A program made the position numbers and the translations under genes. A stretch of DNA of 64,000 nt, from NCBI GenBank assembly GCA_035474375.1, contig DATINJ010000036.1, positions 23,398 through 87,397 on the forward strand. Direction: 5' to 3'. Below are positions 32,397-41,223 of this stretch, piece by piece; the first letter of the stretch is position 1; each line of letters opens with the position of its first letter. This stretch comes from JANNPJ01 sp035474375. Lineage in GTDB: Bacteria > Actinomycetota > Actinomycetes > Actinomycetales > Kineosporiaceae. Below the pieces are notes generated by a model that ran no database searches, was not told where the DNA came from, and saw only the letters and a program-made list of their open reading frames with translations.

Positions 32397-33398
32397 TCAG
32401 CGCACGAAACGGCCGATCGGTGCTTCGTACGGCTCGATTTGATGCGTTGGTGAATGCCCGGCCAGCACCGCGATGACGTCGTTGGCTGCGGTGAGCCCCA
32501 TCCGATCGATGGCCTCCAGCGTTTCCGACCCGAGGTGCGGGGTGACGATCACGCTCGGTTGCAGGTCGGAGTCCAACAACGGGCCGGCGCCCTCGGCCGG
32601 ATCCCGCTGGCGAAGACTGTCCGCAGCGTAGGCAGACAGCCTTCCCGAGCGCAGGGCGACCGCAACCGCCGTCTCGTCGACCAGACCGGCGTGGCCGACA
32701 TTGACCACGATCTGCGCGTCCCGACAACCGGCCAGCCAGTCCGCGTCCAGAATCCTCAGCCCGCCGGCGGCATGCAGGGTGACGGCGTCGCAGTCGGCGA
32801 TGAACTGCGCGTGCGGCAGCGAGACCAGACCGGCTGCGGCCGCTTGGCCCGGATCGGCGAACGACTCGTGCACCGCGACGGTGCCACCGAAGCCGACCAA
32901 CCGCTTGGCGACCGCGCGTCCGACCCGTTCGAACCCGACGATGCCGACGGTCATCGCGCGCAACTCCCGGCCGCGGGTGATCGTCCAACGCCCGGCGCGA
33001 ACCCGGCGGTCCCCGTCGACGACCCCGCGCAGCGCGGCCAGCAGCAGGCCAAGAGCATGATCGGCGACGGCATCGGTATCCGCGCCGGGAGTATTGGTGA
33101 CGACGATGGCGCGTCGAACCGCGGCGTTGACATCGACGGCGTCCGCATCCACTCCGAAGCTGGTGACCACCCGCAGTCGGGGTGCCAGGTCGAGGAGCTC
33201 GGCGGTGACTGGAGCACGGCCGGTGATCCAGGCATCGGCGGTCGCGAGCGGAGTGATCAACTCCACCGGGTCGTGCACGGTCGAACCGCGGACCACCTGC
33301 ACCCCGGTTGACTCCAGCAGTCCAACCACGTCGATGGATCCGGAACCGAACGAACGAGTAGTGACGAGCACTCGGTGTCCACCCACGCCGTCCCCCAT
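32397..33398 (-). CDS. D-2-hydroxyacid dehydrogenase-like protein with altered active site
   Basis: A 333-residue protein of the D-isomer-specific 2-hydroxyacid dehydrogenase family by length and order of motifs. The nucleotide loop reads VGIVGFERVG (151-160), with Glu157 replacing the central Gly of GxGxxG. The catalytic Arg of the usual NTARGGLVDE is His236 (NVGHAGLVDE), and the catalytic Glu region after ALD reads ADSLRQRDP, so that Glu is Arg263. Only the His (288, VTPHLGSE) remains. Classical NAD-dependent oxidation is therefore unlikely; the protein may bind a ligand or perform another reaction. Neighbours give no pathway. Confidence 0.82.
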   Translation of the reverse strand: MGDGVGGHRVLVTTRSFGSGSIDVVGLLESTGVQVVRGSTVHDPVELITPLATADAWITGRAPVTAELLDLAPRLRVVTSFGVDADAVDVNAAVRRAIVVTNTPGADTDAVADHALGLLLAALRGVVDGDRRVRAGRWTITRGRELRAMTVGIVGFERVGRAVAKRLVGFGGTVAVHESFADPGQAAAAGLVSLPHAQFIADCDAVTLHAAGGLRILDADWLAGCRDAQIVVNVGHAGLVDETAVAVALRSGRLSAYAADSLRQRDPAEGAGPLLDSDLQPSVIVTPHLGSETLEAIDRMGLTAANDVIAVLAGHSPTHQIEPYEAPIGRFVR

Positions 33399-33579
33399 TT
33401 TCGCTCATCCGTGCGTAACTATCACTGACTCAGAGTGACTGATTGGGGGTCAGAGTAGACGGCACATCTGTTCCAGCCGGGCCGACGCACGGCCCGGCCG
33501 GAACTTGATGAGAATGTGGGTGCACACGCGACGTGAGCCGCGACGCAATACCGACGCAATACCGAGAAAAGAGGCGAGC

Positions 33580-34578
33580 ATGAGCCTGGCGGACACCAGC
33601 CAAACCCGCGAGCTGGCGCCCAGCACCGCACGCGACGTCACCGGCACGTCACACCTGGACGACGCCTCGCTGCGACGGTTCCTGCACGGCCTGCCCGGGG
33701 TCGACGAGGTCGGTGCGAAAGCCCGGGCCGCCGATCTGGGCACCCGTTCGATCAAGACCACCAGCAAGGCGTGGGCGTTGGACCTGGCCATCTCGATGGT
33801 CGACCTGACCACCCTGGAGGGCGCCGACACCGCGGGCAAGGTCCAAGCACTCTGCGCCAAGGCGGTCCGACCGGACGCCGACGACCCGTCCTGCCCTTCG
33901 GCCGGTGCGGTTTGCGTCTACAACGACCTGGTGCCGATCGCGGTGGCCGCCTTGCGCGGCACAGGAGTCAAGGTCGCGGCGGTGAGCACGGCGTTTCCCA
34001 GCGGCCGGGCGAACCTTGCGGTGAAGCTCGCGGACACCGCCGACGCGGTGGCGGCCGGCGCTGACGAGATCGACATGGTGATCGACCGCGGCGCCTTCCT
34101 CTCCGGCCGCTATCTGCAGGTGTTCGAGGAGATCACCGCCGTCGCTGCGGCCTGCCGGGCGAACGGTGCCAAGGCTCACCTCAAAGTGATCCTGGAGACC
34201 GGCGAGTTGGTCACCTACGACAACGTCCGCCGGGCATCCTGGCTGGCGATGCTGGCCGGTGCCGACTTCATCAAGACCAGCACCGGCAAAGTGCCGGTCG
34301 CGGCCACCCTGCCGGTCACCCTGGTGATGCTGGAGGCCGTCCGGGACTGGCGCCAGCAGACCGGACAGATCATCGGGGTGAAGCCGGCTGGTGGCATTCG
34401 GACCGCCAAGGACGCCCTGAAGTACCTGGTCACGGTCAGCGAAGTGGCCGGAGCCGACTGGTTGAGCCCGGACCGGTTCCGATTCGGCGCCTCCACCTTG
34501 CTGAACGACCTGCTGATGCAGCGCAAGAAACTCAGCTCCGGGCATTACACCGGCACCGACTACGTGACTCTCGACTGA
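33580..34578 (+). CDS. deoC: Deoxyribose-phosphate aldolase
   Basis: A 332-residue class I aldolase of the DeoC family that cleaves 2-deoxyribose 5-phosphate to glyceraldehyde 3-phosphate and acetaldehyde. Schiff-base Lys232 sits in DFIKTSTGK, with the other family motifs DEIDMVIDRGAF, HLKVILETGEL and GVKPAGGIR present. The start at ATG 33580 is preceded by a purine-rich GAGAAAAGAGG. It heads a three-gene unit with two aldehyde dehydrogenase genes (22 bp, then a 4-bp overlap), which fits disposal of the acetaldehyde formed. Confidence 0.95.
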   Translation: MSLADTSQTRELAPSTARDVTGTSHLDDASLRRFLHGLPGVDEVGAKARAADLGTRSIKTTSKAWALDLAISMVDLTTLEGADTAGKVQALCAKAVRPDADDPSCPSAGAVCVYNDLVPIAVAALRGTGVKVAAVSTAFPSGRANLAVKLADTADAVAAGADEIDMVIDRGAFLSGRYLQVFEEITAVAAACRANGAKAHLKVILETGELVTYDNVRRASWLAMLAGADFIKTSTGKVPVAATLPVTLVMLEAVRDWRQQTGQIIGVKPAGGIRTAKDALKYLVTVSEVAGADWLSPDRFRFGASTLLNDLLMQRKKLSSGHYTGTDYVTLD

Positions 34579-34600
34579 CCGAGCAAGGGACAGGACCGAC

Positions 34601-36058
34601 GTGGCCAATCAGATATTCGAGTACGCGGCAGCGCCCGAGTCGCGCACCGTGGTGGACATCGCGCCATCCTATGGGCTCTTCATCGACGGCGACTGGGTCG
34701 ACGGCGGCACCGACTCGACCCGCTTCGACACCGTGAACCCGGCGACCGAGGAGGTGCTGTCCGAGGTGACGGCGGCCGGCCCGGCCGACGTCGAGCGGGC
34801 CATCTCCGCCGCCCGGAAGGCCTACGACCAGGTTTGGTCGACGCTGTCCGGCACCGACCGAGGCAAGTACCTGTTCCGGATCGCGCGGATCATGCAGGAA
34901 CGCGCCCGGGAGTTCGCCGTCCTGGAGACACTGGACAACGGCAAGCCGATCAAGGAGTCGCGGGACTTCGACGTCCCCACTGCCGCCGCGCACTTCTTCT
35001 ACTACGCCGGCTGGGCCGACAAGCTGGAATACGCCGGGCTTGGCAGCACTCCGCACCCGCGCGGGGTGGTCGGGCAGATCATTCCGTGGAACTTCCCCCT
35101 GCTGATGCTGGCCTGGAAGATCGCTCCGGCGCTCGCCGCCGGAAACACCGTGGTGCTCAAGCCGGCCGAGACCACCCCGTTGACCGCGCTGCTGTTCGCC
35201 GAGGTCTGCCAGCAGGCCGAACTGCCGCCCGGGGTGGTGAACATCGTCACCGGGGACGGCGAGACCGGCCGGTTGCTGGTCGAGCACCCGGACGTCAACA
35301 AGATCGCTTTCACCGGGTCCACCGAGGTGGGCAAGGCGATCGCCCGGTCGGTGGCCGGCAGCGGCAAGGGCCTGACCCTGGAGCTGGGCGGCAAGGCGGC
35401 GAACATCGTCTACGACGACGCGCCGATTGACGAAGCGATCGAGGGCATCGTCAACGGGATCTTCTTCAACCAGGGTCACGTCTGCTGCGCCGGATCACGG
35501 CTACTGGTTCAGGAGTCGATCGCGGACGACGTGGTGGCCCGGCTGCAACGTCGGATCGGCACGCTCCGACTCGGTGACCCGATGGACAAGAACACCGACG
35601 TCGGCGCCATCAACTCGGCCGCCCAGCTGGCGCGCGTCACCGAGCTCACCGCCGCCGGTGAGGCCGAGGGTGCGACCCGCTGGTCCGCTGCCTGCGCGTT
35701 GCCCGAACGCGGTTACTGGTTCGCTCCGACGATCTTCACCAACGTGTCGCAGGCACACCGGATCGCCCAGCAGGAGGTGTTCGGACCGGTGCTGGCGGTG
35801 CTGACCTTCCGAACCCCGGCCGAAGCCGTCGCCAAGGCCAACAACACGCCGTACGGGCTGTCCGCTGGGATCTGGAGTGACAAGGGCTCGCGGGTGCTCT
35901 GGACCGCCGACCGGCTCCGAGCCGGCGTGGTCTGGGCCAATACCTTCAACAAGTTCGACCCGACCAGCCCGTTCGGCGGGTACAAAGAGTCCGGCTACGG
36001 CCGGGAGGGCGGCCGGCACGGCCTCCTGCCCTACCTGATGAGCGGAGCCTCGACGTGA
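34601..36058 (+). CDS. NAD(P)-dependent aldehyde dehydrogenase
   Basis: A 485-residue full-length aldehyde dehydrogenase, GTG start. The catalytic Cys295 lies in NQGHVCCAGSR (His replaces the usual Gln), with the general-base Glu in LELGGKAANIV, the IIPWNFPL substrate/cofactor segment and FTGSTEVG. It probably oxidises the acetaldehyde released by the neighbouring DeoC to acetate. Its stop codon overlaps the start of the next gene by four bases (GTGA), so the half-length paralog is co-translated with it. Confidence 0.94.
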   Translation: MANQIFEYAAAPESRTVVDIAPSYGLFIDGDWVDGGTDSTRFDTVNPATEEVLSEVTAAGPADVERAISAARKAYDQVWSTLSGTDRGKYLFRIARIMQERAREFAVLETLDNGKPIKESRDFDVPTAAAHFFYYAGWADKLEYAGLGSTPHPRGVVGQIIPWNFPLLMLAWKIAPALAAGNTVVLKPAETTPLTALLFAEVCQQAELPPGVVNIVTGDGETGRLLVEHPDVNKIAFTGSTEVGKAIARSVAGSGKGLTLELGGKAANIVYDDAPIDEAIEGIVNGIFFNQGHVCCAGSRLLVQESIADDVVARLQRRIGTLRLGDPMDKNTDVGAINSAAQLARVTELTAAGEAEGATRWSAACALPERGYWFAPTIFTNVSQAHRIAQQEVFGPVLAVLTFRTPAEAVAKANNTPYGLSAGIWSDKGSRVLWTADRLRAGVVWANTFNKFDPTSPFGGYKESGYGREGGRHGLLPYLMSGAST

Positions 36059-36924
36059 CCCGGCTCGAAGTGCGCAAGACCTACAAGCTCTACCTCGGCG
36101 GGAAGTTCCCGCGTAGCGAATCGGGACGGTCGTACCAGGTGAGCGATGCCAAGGGCGGTTTCGTGGCGAACGTCGCGCAGGGCTCCCGGAAGGACGCGCG
36201 GGACGCCGTCCTGGCGGCTCGGGCCGCGTTCGCCGGTTGGTCCGGGGCCACCGCGTACAACCGGGGCCAGGTGCTGTACCGGGTCGCCGAGGTGATGGAG
36301 GGCCGGCGGGAACAGTTCATCGAGGACGTCGCCGCCTTGGAAGGACTGTCCCGGACCGATGCGGAGTCCGTGGTGGACGCCGCGATCGACCGCTGGGTCT
36401 GGTACGCGGGCTGGAGCGACAAGATCGGTCATCTGGCTGGCGGCGCCAACCCGGTGGCCGGACCGTTCTTCAACCTGTCCGTGCCCGAACCGACCGGCGT
36501 GGTGGCCGTGCTCGCCCCGCAGGAATCTTCGCTGCTCGGCCTGGTCTCCGTACTGGCACCGATCATCGTCACCGGTAACACAGTGGTGCTGATCTCCTCC
36601 CAGGACCGACCGCTGCCTGCGGTGACGCTCGCGGAATGCCTGGCCACCTCCGACGTGCCCGGCGGCGTGGTGAACGTGATCACCGGCCGTACCGCGGAGA
36701 TCGCCGAGCACCTGGCCGCCCACGCCGACGTCAACGGCCTGGACCTGGCCGGTGCCGCAGCCGATCAACTGGTGCCGCTGCAGGTACTCGCGGCCGACAC
36801 GCTCAAGCGGGTGCTCGCACCGCTGCCAGGTGCCCCGGTCCAGGACTGGTCGGCGAAGCCCGGCCTGGAGCGGATGCTGCCGTTCCTGGAGACCAAGACG
36901 GTCTGGCACCCGAAGGGCGTCTGA
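36055..36924 (+). CDS. Half-length aldehyde dehydrogenase-like protein
   Basis: A 289-residue protein equal to the N-terminal, cofactor-binding part of an aldehyde dehydrogenase (YKLYLGGKFPRSESG at the start, VVAVLAPQESS, VVNVITG). It ends before the catalytic cysteine region; there is no GQxC motif. The gene is coupled to a complete aldehyde dehydrogenase and followed by a strong terminator, so this is a defined short gene and not a frameshift product: no matching C-terminal half follows. It may pair with the full-length subunit as a regulatory or cofactor-binding partner. Confidence 0.88.
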   Translation: MTRLEVRKTYKLYLGGKFPRSESGRSYQVSDAKGGFVANVAQGSRKDARDAVLAARAAFAGWSGATAYNRGQVLYRVAEVMEGRREQFIEDVAALEGLSRTDAESVVDAAIDRWVWYAGWSDKIGHLAGGANPVAGPFFNLSVPEPTGVVAVLAPQESSLLGLVSVLAPIIVTGNTVVLISSQDRPLPAVTLAECLATSDVPGGVVNVITGRTAEIAEHLAAHADVNGLDLAGAAADQLVPLQVLAADTLKRVLAPLPGAPVQDWSAKPGLERMLPFLETKTVWHPKGV

Positions 36925-36932
36925 GCCTGTCA

Positions 36933-36970
36933 CCCCGGTTGCCGAGGCCCCAGAGCCTCGGCAACCGGGG
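36933..36970. terminator. Bidirectional terminator between convergent genes
   Basis: A 16-bp perfect stem (36933-36948 with 36955-36970) with a six-base loop, nine bp after the aldehyde dehydrogenase stop and seven bp after the XRE-cupin stop. Its symmetry serves both transcripts. Confidence 0.9.
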
Positions 36971-36977
36971 GCGGCGC

Positions 36978-37712
36978 TCAATCCCGGCTGAAGACCTGCA
37001 GGAAGTCCACCGGCGAGAGCAGGTCGGGTGAACCCGACTCGATCAGATCCAGGACCCGGTGCGGCGGCGGCCGGACCGGGAGACTGTCTCGACCCAGCAC
37101 CGACCAGAGCCCGCGAGCCGGGACGTCGCCCTGGTTGCAGTACACATGCGGAGTGGCGGCGTCGAACTCCAGCGAATCCCCGGCCCGAAGGGTGTACGTC
37201 TCGAAACTCAACTGCAGCGTCAGCTCGCCCGACATCAGATACGCGTACTCAATACCGCTGTGCCGCAACAGCTTTCCACTGGACGACGACGTCGCCCCGG
37301 GTTCGTAGGTGACCAGCAGAACGTCCAGCAGCTGGCTCGGGCCCCGGGTCAGCCGCTCCCAGACGACACCGGAGTCGAGGTCGAGGGTCTGTCTCTCGGG
37401 TGGGTGGATCACCGGCGAGACGCTTCGCTCGGGCCGCTGATCGACCCCGCGCACGCCGTCCAGCCTGGTCGTGCCGTCCAAACCGGCCGCGCCATCCAGT
37501 GCGGCCCATTCCGACCGGAGGAGCGCATCCAGCGACAACCCGAGCTCGGACACCAACGCGGACAACGTAGAGACCGATGGATCGCTCTTGCCGTTCTCGA
37601 TCTGCGACAGCAGGCTCGCGGTCACCCCGGTTCGCCGTCCGAGTTCGCGCAGGCTCAACCCATTGCTCAATCGGGCGGAGCGGATCTGCGCCCGAGCCCC
37701 TGGGTGCATCAT
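36978..37712 (-). CDS. XRE-family regulator with C-terminal cupin domain
   Basis: From ATG 37712 the protein has 244 residues: a helix-turn-helix at about 6-62 (RSARLSNGLSLRELGRRTGV, LLSQIENGKSDPS) and a cupin_2 barrel at about 145-230 (GIEYAYLMSGELTLQL, GDSLEFDAATPHVYCN). Cupin-type XRE regulators sense small ligands and often control amino-acid or amine catabolism, e.g. the PuuR group. An in-frame upstream extension to GTG 37853 would add 47 Arg-rich residues unlike the family, though GGGAGGAG precedes it. No obvious target is adjacent apart from the convergent deoC unit. Confidence 0.88.
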   Translation of the reverse strand: MMHPGARAQIRSARLSNGLSLRELGRRTGVTASLLSQIENGKSDPSVSTLSALVSELGLSLDALLRSEWAALDGAAGLDGTTRLDGVRGVDQRPERSVSPVIHPPERQTLDLDSGVVWERLTRGPSQLLDVLLVTYEPGATSSSSGKLLRHSGIEYAYLMSGELTLQLSFETYTLRAGDSLEFDAATPHVYCNQGDVPARGLWSVLGRDSLPVRPPPHRVLDLIESGSPDLLSPVDFLQVFSRD

Positions 37713-37919
37713 GGGTGACGCCCCTTCCCTCACCGAACGGGCAGCCGGACGGATTGGGCGGGATCGCCGCCGTCGTCCGTTCTGGTCCCAATCGACGGTA
37801 CACGAGCCCCGCTGACCAGAGCAGATGCAAACCGGAACGATGTCAGAAGTCACCTCCTCCCGAACTCTGCTCCGGCGCCCGCTCCGGCCCGCGCACCGCG
37901 CCGCCCGCGACCCCGCCGA

Positions 37920-38492
37920 TCAGGTGAAAGACGGTTTCACATCAAGGATCTCCGCGTATCGGCGGTTCAGATCCGGCCAGCCGTAGGCACTGGCTTTGCT
38001 GCCGACAGCGGGCCCGAAGGGCACACCTTTGATCAACGCGTCCGCGGCGTCCAGACAAATATGCCAACCAGCGGCGCTGGCCGAGGCCATCCCGGGATCG
38101 GCAAGCGTGTGCCGCAGCACCACAGTGGTGCCATCTGCGGTGCCGGTGAGCTCCCATCGGAGCACGTCGCCGCCCCAGCGATACACCAGCAGTCGCGGCG
38201 GTTCCGACTCGAGCACGCAGGCCGTCTGATCGGCGTCCCCGCTCGGGTCGGCGCTCTCAAGCATGGTCATCACCACGTCGCCGGGCGTCTCCAGGTTCCG
38301 GTCGGCGGTGAAGGGCGCCCATTGTCGTAGCTGCCCGGGTTCGGTGAGCGCTTCCCAGACTCGCTTCACCGGGTGGCTCAGCTCTCGGCTGAGGATCACT
38401 GTCCAGCGCCCGTCAGCGAACGTGCGCTGCGGTCGCATGATCGGGCTTGGCTGATATCCGTCCTGGTACGTGGGTTGGGTGGGTTCAGTCAT
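37920..38492 (-). CDS. SRPBCC/AHSA1-type ligand-binding protein
   Basis: A 190-residue protein with the AHSA1-like START fold: LSRELSHPVKRVWEALTEPGQLRQWAPF at the start and the matching RWELTG, VVLRHTLAD strands. The family binds hydrophobic ligands or acts as a co-chaperone-like domain; the precise ligand is unknown. It is three bp downstream of an ArsR regulator, a pairing very common in actinobacteria. Confidence 0.88.
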   Translation of the reverse strand: MTEPTQPTYQDGYQPSPIMRPQRTFADGRWTVILSRELSHPVKRVWEALTEPGQLRQWAPFTADRNLETPGDVVMTMLESADPSGDADQTACVLESEPPRLLVYRWGGDVLRWELTGTADGTTVVLRHTLADPGMASASAAGWHICLDAADALIKGVPFGPAVGSKASAYGWPDLNRRYAEILDVKPSFT

Positions 38493-38495
38493 CGC

Positions 38496-38822
38496 TTACT
38501 CCAGGGAGTCGAGGCGGTCGATACCGTCGAGATGCTGCTCCAGCGCATCGAGGTGCCGATTCCACTTCTGCCGGAAGGGGCCGAGCCAGGCCTCCAGTTC
38601 GGCGAACGGCGGTTGATCCAGCCGGTAGATCCGATGCTGAGCGGCCGTTCTGCTGGCGACAAACCCGTTGTCGCGCAACACCTTGAGATGCTTTGACACG
38701 GTTGGCTGGCTGAGCCCGAGCGAGCCGACCAGCTCACTGACACTTCGCTCGCGGTCGATCAGCTCGTGCAGGATCCGCCGCCGAGTGGGATCGGCGACAA
38801 CGGTGAAGATATCGCTGGGCAC
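38496..38822 (-). CDS. ArsR-family transcriptional regulator
   Basis: A 108-residue winged-helix repressor from GTG 38822. A TTG at 38858 would add 12 residues but lies in an AT-rich stretch that looks like promoter or operator. The HTH is SELVGSLGLSQPTVSKHLKVLRDNGFV, with IYRLDQPPFAELEAW after the wing. The Cys/His pairs of metal-sensing ArsR proteins are absent, so it is probably a non-metal member that regulates itself and the SRPBCC gene. Confidence 0.87.
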   Translation of the reverse strand: MPSDIFTVVADPTRRRILHELIDRERSVSELVGSLGLSQPTVSKHLKVLRDNGFVASRTAAQHRIYRLDQPPFAELEAWLGPFRQKWNRHLDALEQHLDGIDRLDSLE

Positions 38823-38939
38823 GATATTTATATACTCCGACCGCCATATGCCACGCAAGGAATATCTCGTGCAGGCTTAGAAGTTTCGAAAACGGCTTGT
38901 TTCCAGTGGCTTTGATGAAAGCGTAGATAGATCATGCTA

Positions 38940-38968
38940 TTGATGTCGATCTTTTGGGTGGTTATAAT
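38940..38968 (+). promoter_or_regulatory. Near-consensus promoter for a leaderless transcript
   Basis: TTGATG (38940-38945), a 17-bp spacer and a perfect TATAAT (38963-38968) are followed after seven bases by the ATG at 38976. Transcription should start at or within one or two bases of that ATG. Confidence 0.75.
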
Positions 38969-38975
38969 CGAACGT

Positions 38976-40667
38976 ATGAGCGAACTCCGGATGGATCGTC
39001 GACTTCGGAACCACCACGGTCACACCGTGGACCTGGTCCTGCCTCGTCCCCGACCCGCCCCTGATCGGATCGACCCGGGCGCAGACGAGGGCACCCGGGT
39101 CGATCCGATACTGCGACCCGACGGGCTCTCCGCCTCCTGCTCCGGGATTGCTCTGGCCGCAGCCAAGACTGCCCTGCCCGCCCTGTCCGACTACGACCTC
39201 GTCGAGGAACTCGCGCGGGCCCACAACATCAGCGCATCCTGGTACGCCCACCAACTCACTACCCTTGCCCGCCTTTACCACCGCCCGGTGATGAGCCCAC
39301 CCTCCGGTGAACCGCCCGGCCGCCGCAAGCAGCTCTCCCGCGAAGACGTCACCGTTGCCGAGATCGCCCCCAAACTCCATCTCAGCGACGATGCCGCCCG
39401 CCGCCTCCTGCACCGCGCCCTGACCCTGACTTCCCGGCTACCCCACACACTCGCCCTGCTGAAATCCGGGCGCCTGGATGAACCCCGCGCCCACGCCCTT
39501 GCCGACCTGATCGGCAAAATGGCCGATTGGGTCCACTCCAGCGCCCTCGCTGAAGACCCCTCCCCCCGCAACGCCGAACACGCCGCCACTGCCCTCGCCT
39601 CCATGGTCGAACACCACGTCCTCAAACGCGCCGCCACCCAACGCACCGACCAACTACGCGACTGCACTCGCCGCGCCATCGCCCGAATCGCCCCTGCCTA
39701 CGCCGCCACCCTTCACCAAGACACCACCGCCACCCGCGATGTCTTCATCAGCCACCACGGCCAAGAAGACGGCATGGGCTTCCTCGGCGCCCACCTGCCC
39801 ATTATCGAAACCAAAGCCTGCTGGGCAGCCCTCACCTCCCGAGCTCACCAGATGCGCGACCGCGGCGACCTCCGCACGCTTGATCAGCTCCGGGCCGACG
39901 CCCTCGTTCAAGCCATCCTGAACCCCGGCCCTCTCTTCGGATTCATCACCAACTCCGGCGCCAAACTCGACTCCGACTCCAGCGCTGACTCCAGCTCCAG
40001 CCCTGGCTCGTCCCCTGGCACGAGTTCTGGCGCGGGAGCCGCCTTCGGCCGTGGCCCTCGTACGGACACCTGGCCGGCCAAGGACGTCGCCCGCGGCGTC
40101 ACCGCCCATGTCCAAGTCACCGTCTCCATCGAAACCCTCCTCAACCTGAACGACGACCCCGCCCACCTCACCGGCCACGGCACCATCACCGCTCAAACCG
40201 CCCGCGCCCTCGCTTTCCAGCCCGACTCCACCTGGCGGCGCCTCCTCACCGACCCCCAAAGCGGAACCCTGCTCGACTACGGGCGCACTAAGTACAGACC
40301 GCCCACCCCGCTCGCTGACCACGTGATCGCCCGCGACCTCACCTGCACCCATCCGGACTGCACCCAACCCGCCGAAAACTGCGATCTTGACCACCTCCTC
40401 GCCTTCCCCCTCGGCGCCACGTGCGAATGCAATCTTCATCCCAGATGCCGTCGACATCATCGGATCAAGCACGAAACACTATGGAGTGCAGCTCATTCCA
40501 CCGACAACAACGACCCCGAAGGAACCCTGATCAGCACCAGCCCGACCGGCCACACCTACAAAACTCATCGCCAGCCGCTCACCGAACCCAGCCCGAGAGC
40601 ACCCAGCAGAACACCGGCTCCGGACAGCGCACCGAAGCGGCCACCCGGCGACGAACCGCCCTTCTGA
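38976..40667 (+). CDS. DUF222/13E12-family HNH endonuclease-like protein
   Basis: A 563-residue member of the actinobacterial DUF222-HNH (13E12 repeat) family, starting at ATG 38976; an ATG 14 codons earlier lies upstream of the promoter. The N-terminal helical DUF222 region covers about 40-330, an Asp/Ser-rich spacer follows, and the HNH part is near residues 450-510, including CTHPDCTQPAENCDLDHL and CRRHHRIKHE. The family occurs in many copies per genome and is thought to be a nuclease linked to mobile or repeated DNA. No adjacent repeats or recombinase were seen. Codon use is more C-rich at third positions than in its neighbours. Confidence 0.88.
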   Translation: MSELRMDRRLRNHHGHTVDLVLPRPRPAPDRIDPGADEGTRVDPILRPDGLSASCSGIALAAAKTALPALSDYDLVEELARAHNISASWYAHQLTTLARLYHRPVMSPPSGEPPGRRKQLSREDVTVAEIAPKLHLSDDAARRLLHRALTLTSRLPHTLALLKSGRLDEPRAHALADLIGKMADWVHSSALAEDPSPRNAEHAATALASMVEHHVLKRAATQRTDQLRDCTRRAIARIAPAYAATLHQDTTATRDVFISHHGQEDGMGFLGAHLPIIETKACWAALTSRAHQMRDRGDLRTLDQLRADALVQAILNPGPLFGFITNSGAKLDSDSSADSSSSPGSSPGTSSGAGAAFGRGPRTDTWPAKDVARGVTAHVQVTVSIETLLNLNDDPAHLTGHGTITAQTARALAFQPDSTWRRLLTDPQSGTLLDYGRTKYRPPTPLADHVIARDLTCTHPDCTQPAENCDLDHLLAFPLGATCECNLHPRCRRHHRIKHETLWSAAHSTDNNDPEGTLISTSPTGHTYKTHRQPLTEPSPRAPSRTPAPDSAPKRPPGDEPPF

Positions 40668-40740
40668 CCGGGAGCCCGGTCGGCCCACATTTCTCCGCCG
40701 AGCAACCTCACGTTCCGGCGATCTGGCACGTTTGCTCAGT

Positions 40741-41223
40741 GTGAGACGAGAACCCTTCGAACGAGTGGTCGAGCAGCACGGGCCGATGGTGCTGCGGGTC
40801 TGCCGCGCCGTTCTTGGGCCGGTCGCGGCGGACGACGCCTGGTCCGAGACCTTCCTCTCCGCGATGCGGGCATATCCGGCGTTAGGTCCCGACAGCAACG
40901 TCGAGGCCTGGCTAGTCACCATCGCTCATCGCAAGGCCCTCGATCAGGTGCGCGTTGCAGCCCGACAACCGGTACTGACGCCGGACCTACCGGAGGTCCC
41001 GGTCACCGATCCGGATCCGGTCGGCGAGCAGTCACGCCTGTTCTCGGCGCTGAAGGCGCTACCGCTCAAACAGCGACAGACCGTCGCATATCACTATCTG
41101 GCTGGGTTGCCCTACGCCGAGATCGCGCAGGTGCTGGGGGGTACCGCGGAAGCGGCCCGGCGGGCGGCATCCGACGGCATCGCCACCCTTCGCAAGACCT
41201 ACCCGATCGGAGAGGAATCATGA
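40741..41223 (+). CDS. ECF-like RNA polymerase sigma factor
   Basis: A 160-residue sigma-70-family protein from GTG 40741. Region 2 covers about 5-65 (VVEQHGPMVLRVCRAVLG, AWSETFLSAMRAYP) and region 4 about 95-155 (ALKALPLKQRQTVAYHYLAGLPYAEIAQVLGGTAEAARR). The start is uncertain because no clear ribosome-binding site precedes it. The stop overlaps the methyltransferase ATG by four bases, the arrangement frequent for actinobacterial sigma/Ogt pairs. A role in responding to alkylating damage is inference from this coupling. Confidence 0.85.
   Translation: MRREPFERVVEQHGPMVLRVCRAVLGPVAADDAWSETFLSAMRAYPALGPDSNVEAWLVTIAHRKALDQVRVAARQPVLTPDLPEVPVTDPDPVGEQSRLFSALKALPLKQRQTVAYHYLAGLPYAEIAQVLGGTAEAARRAASDGIATLRKTYPIGEES

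Noticed and set aside
39654..40472. 272-codon minus-strand frame opposite the HNH gene
   Set aside because: Glycine/Val/Glu-rich repetitive shadow produced by the C-rich third positions of the DUF222 gene.
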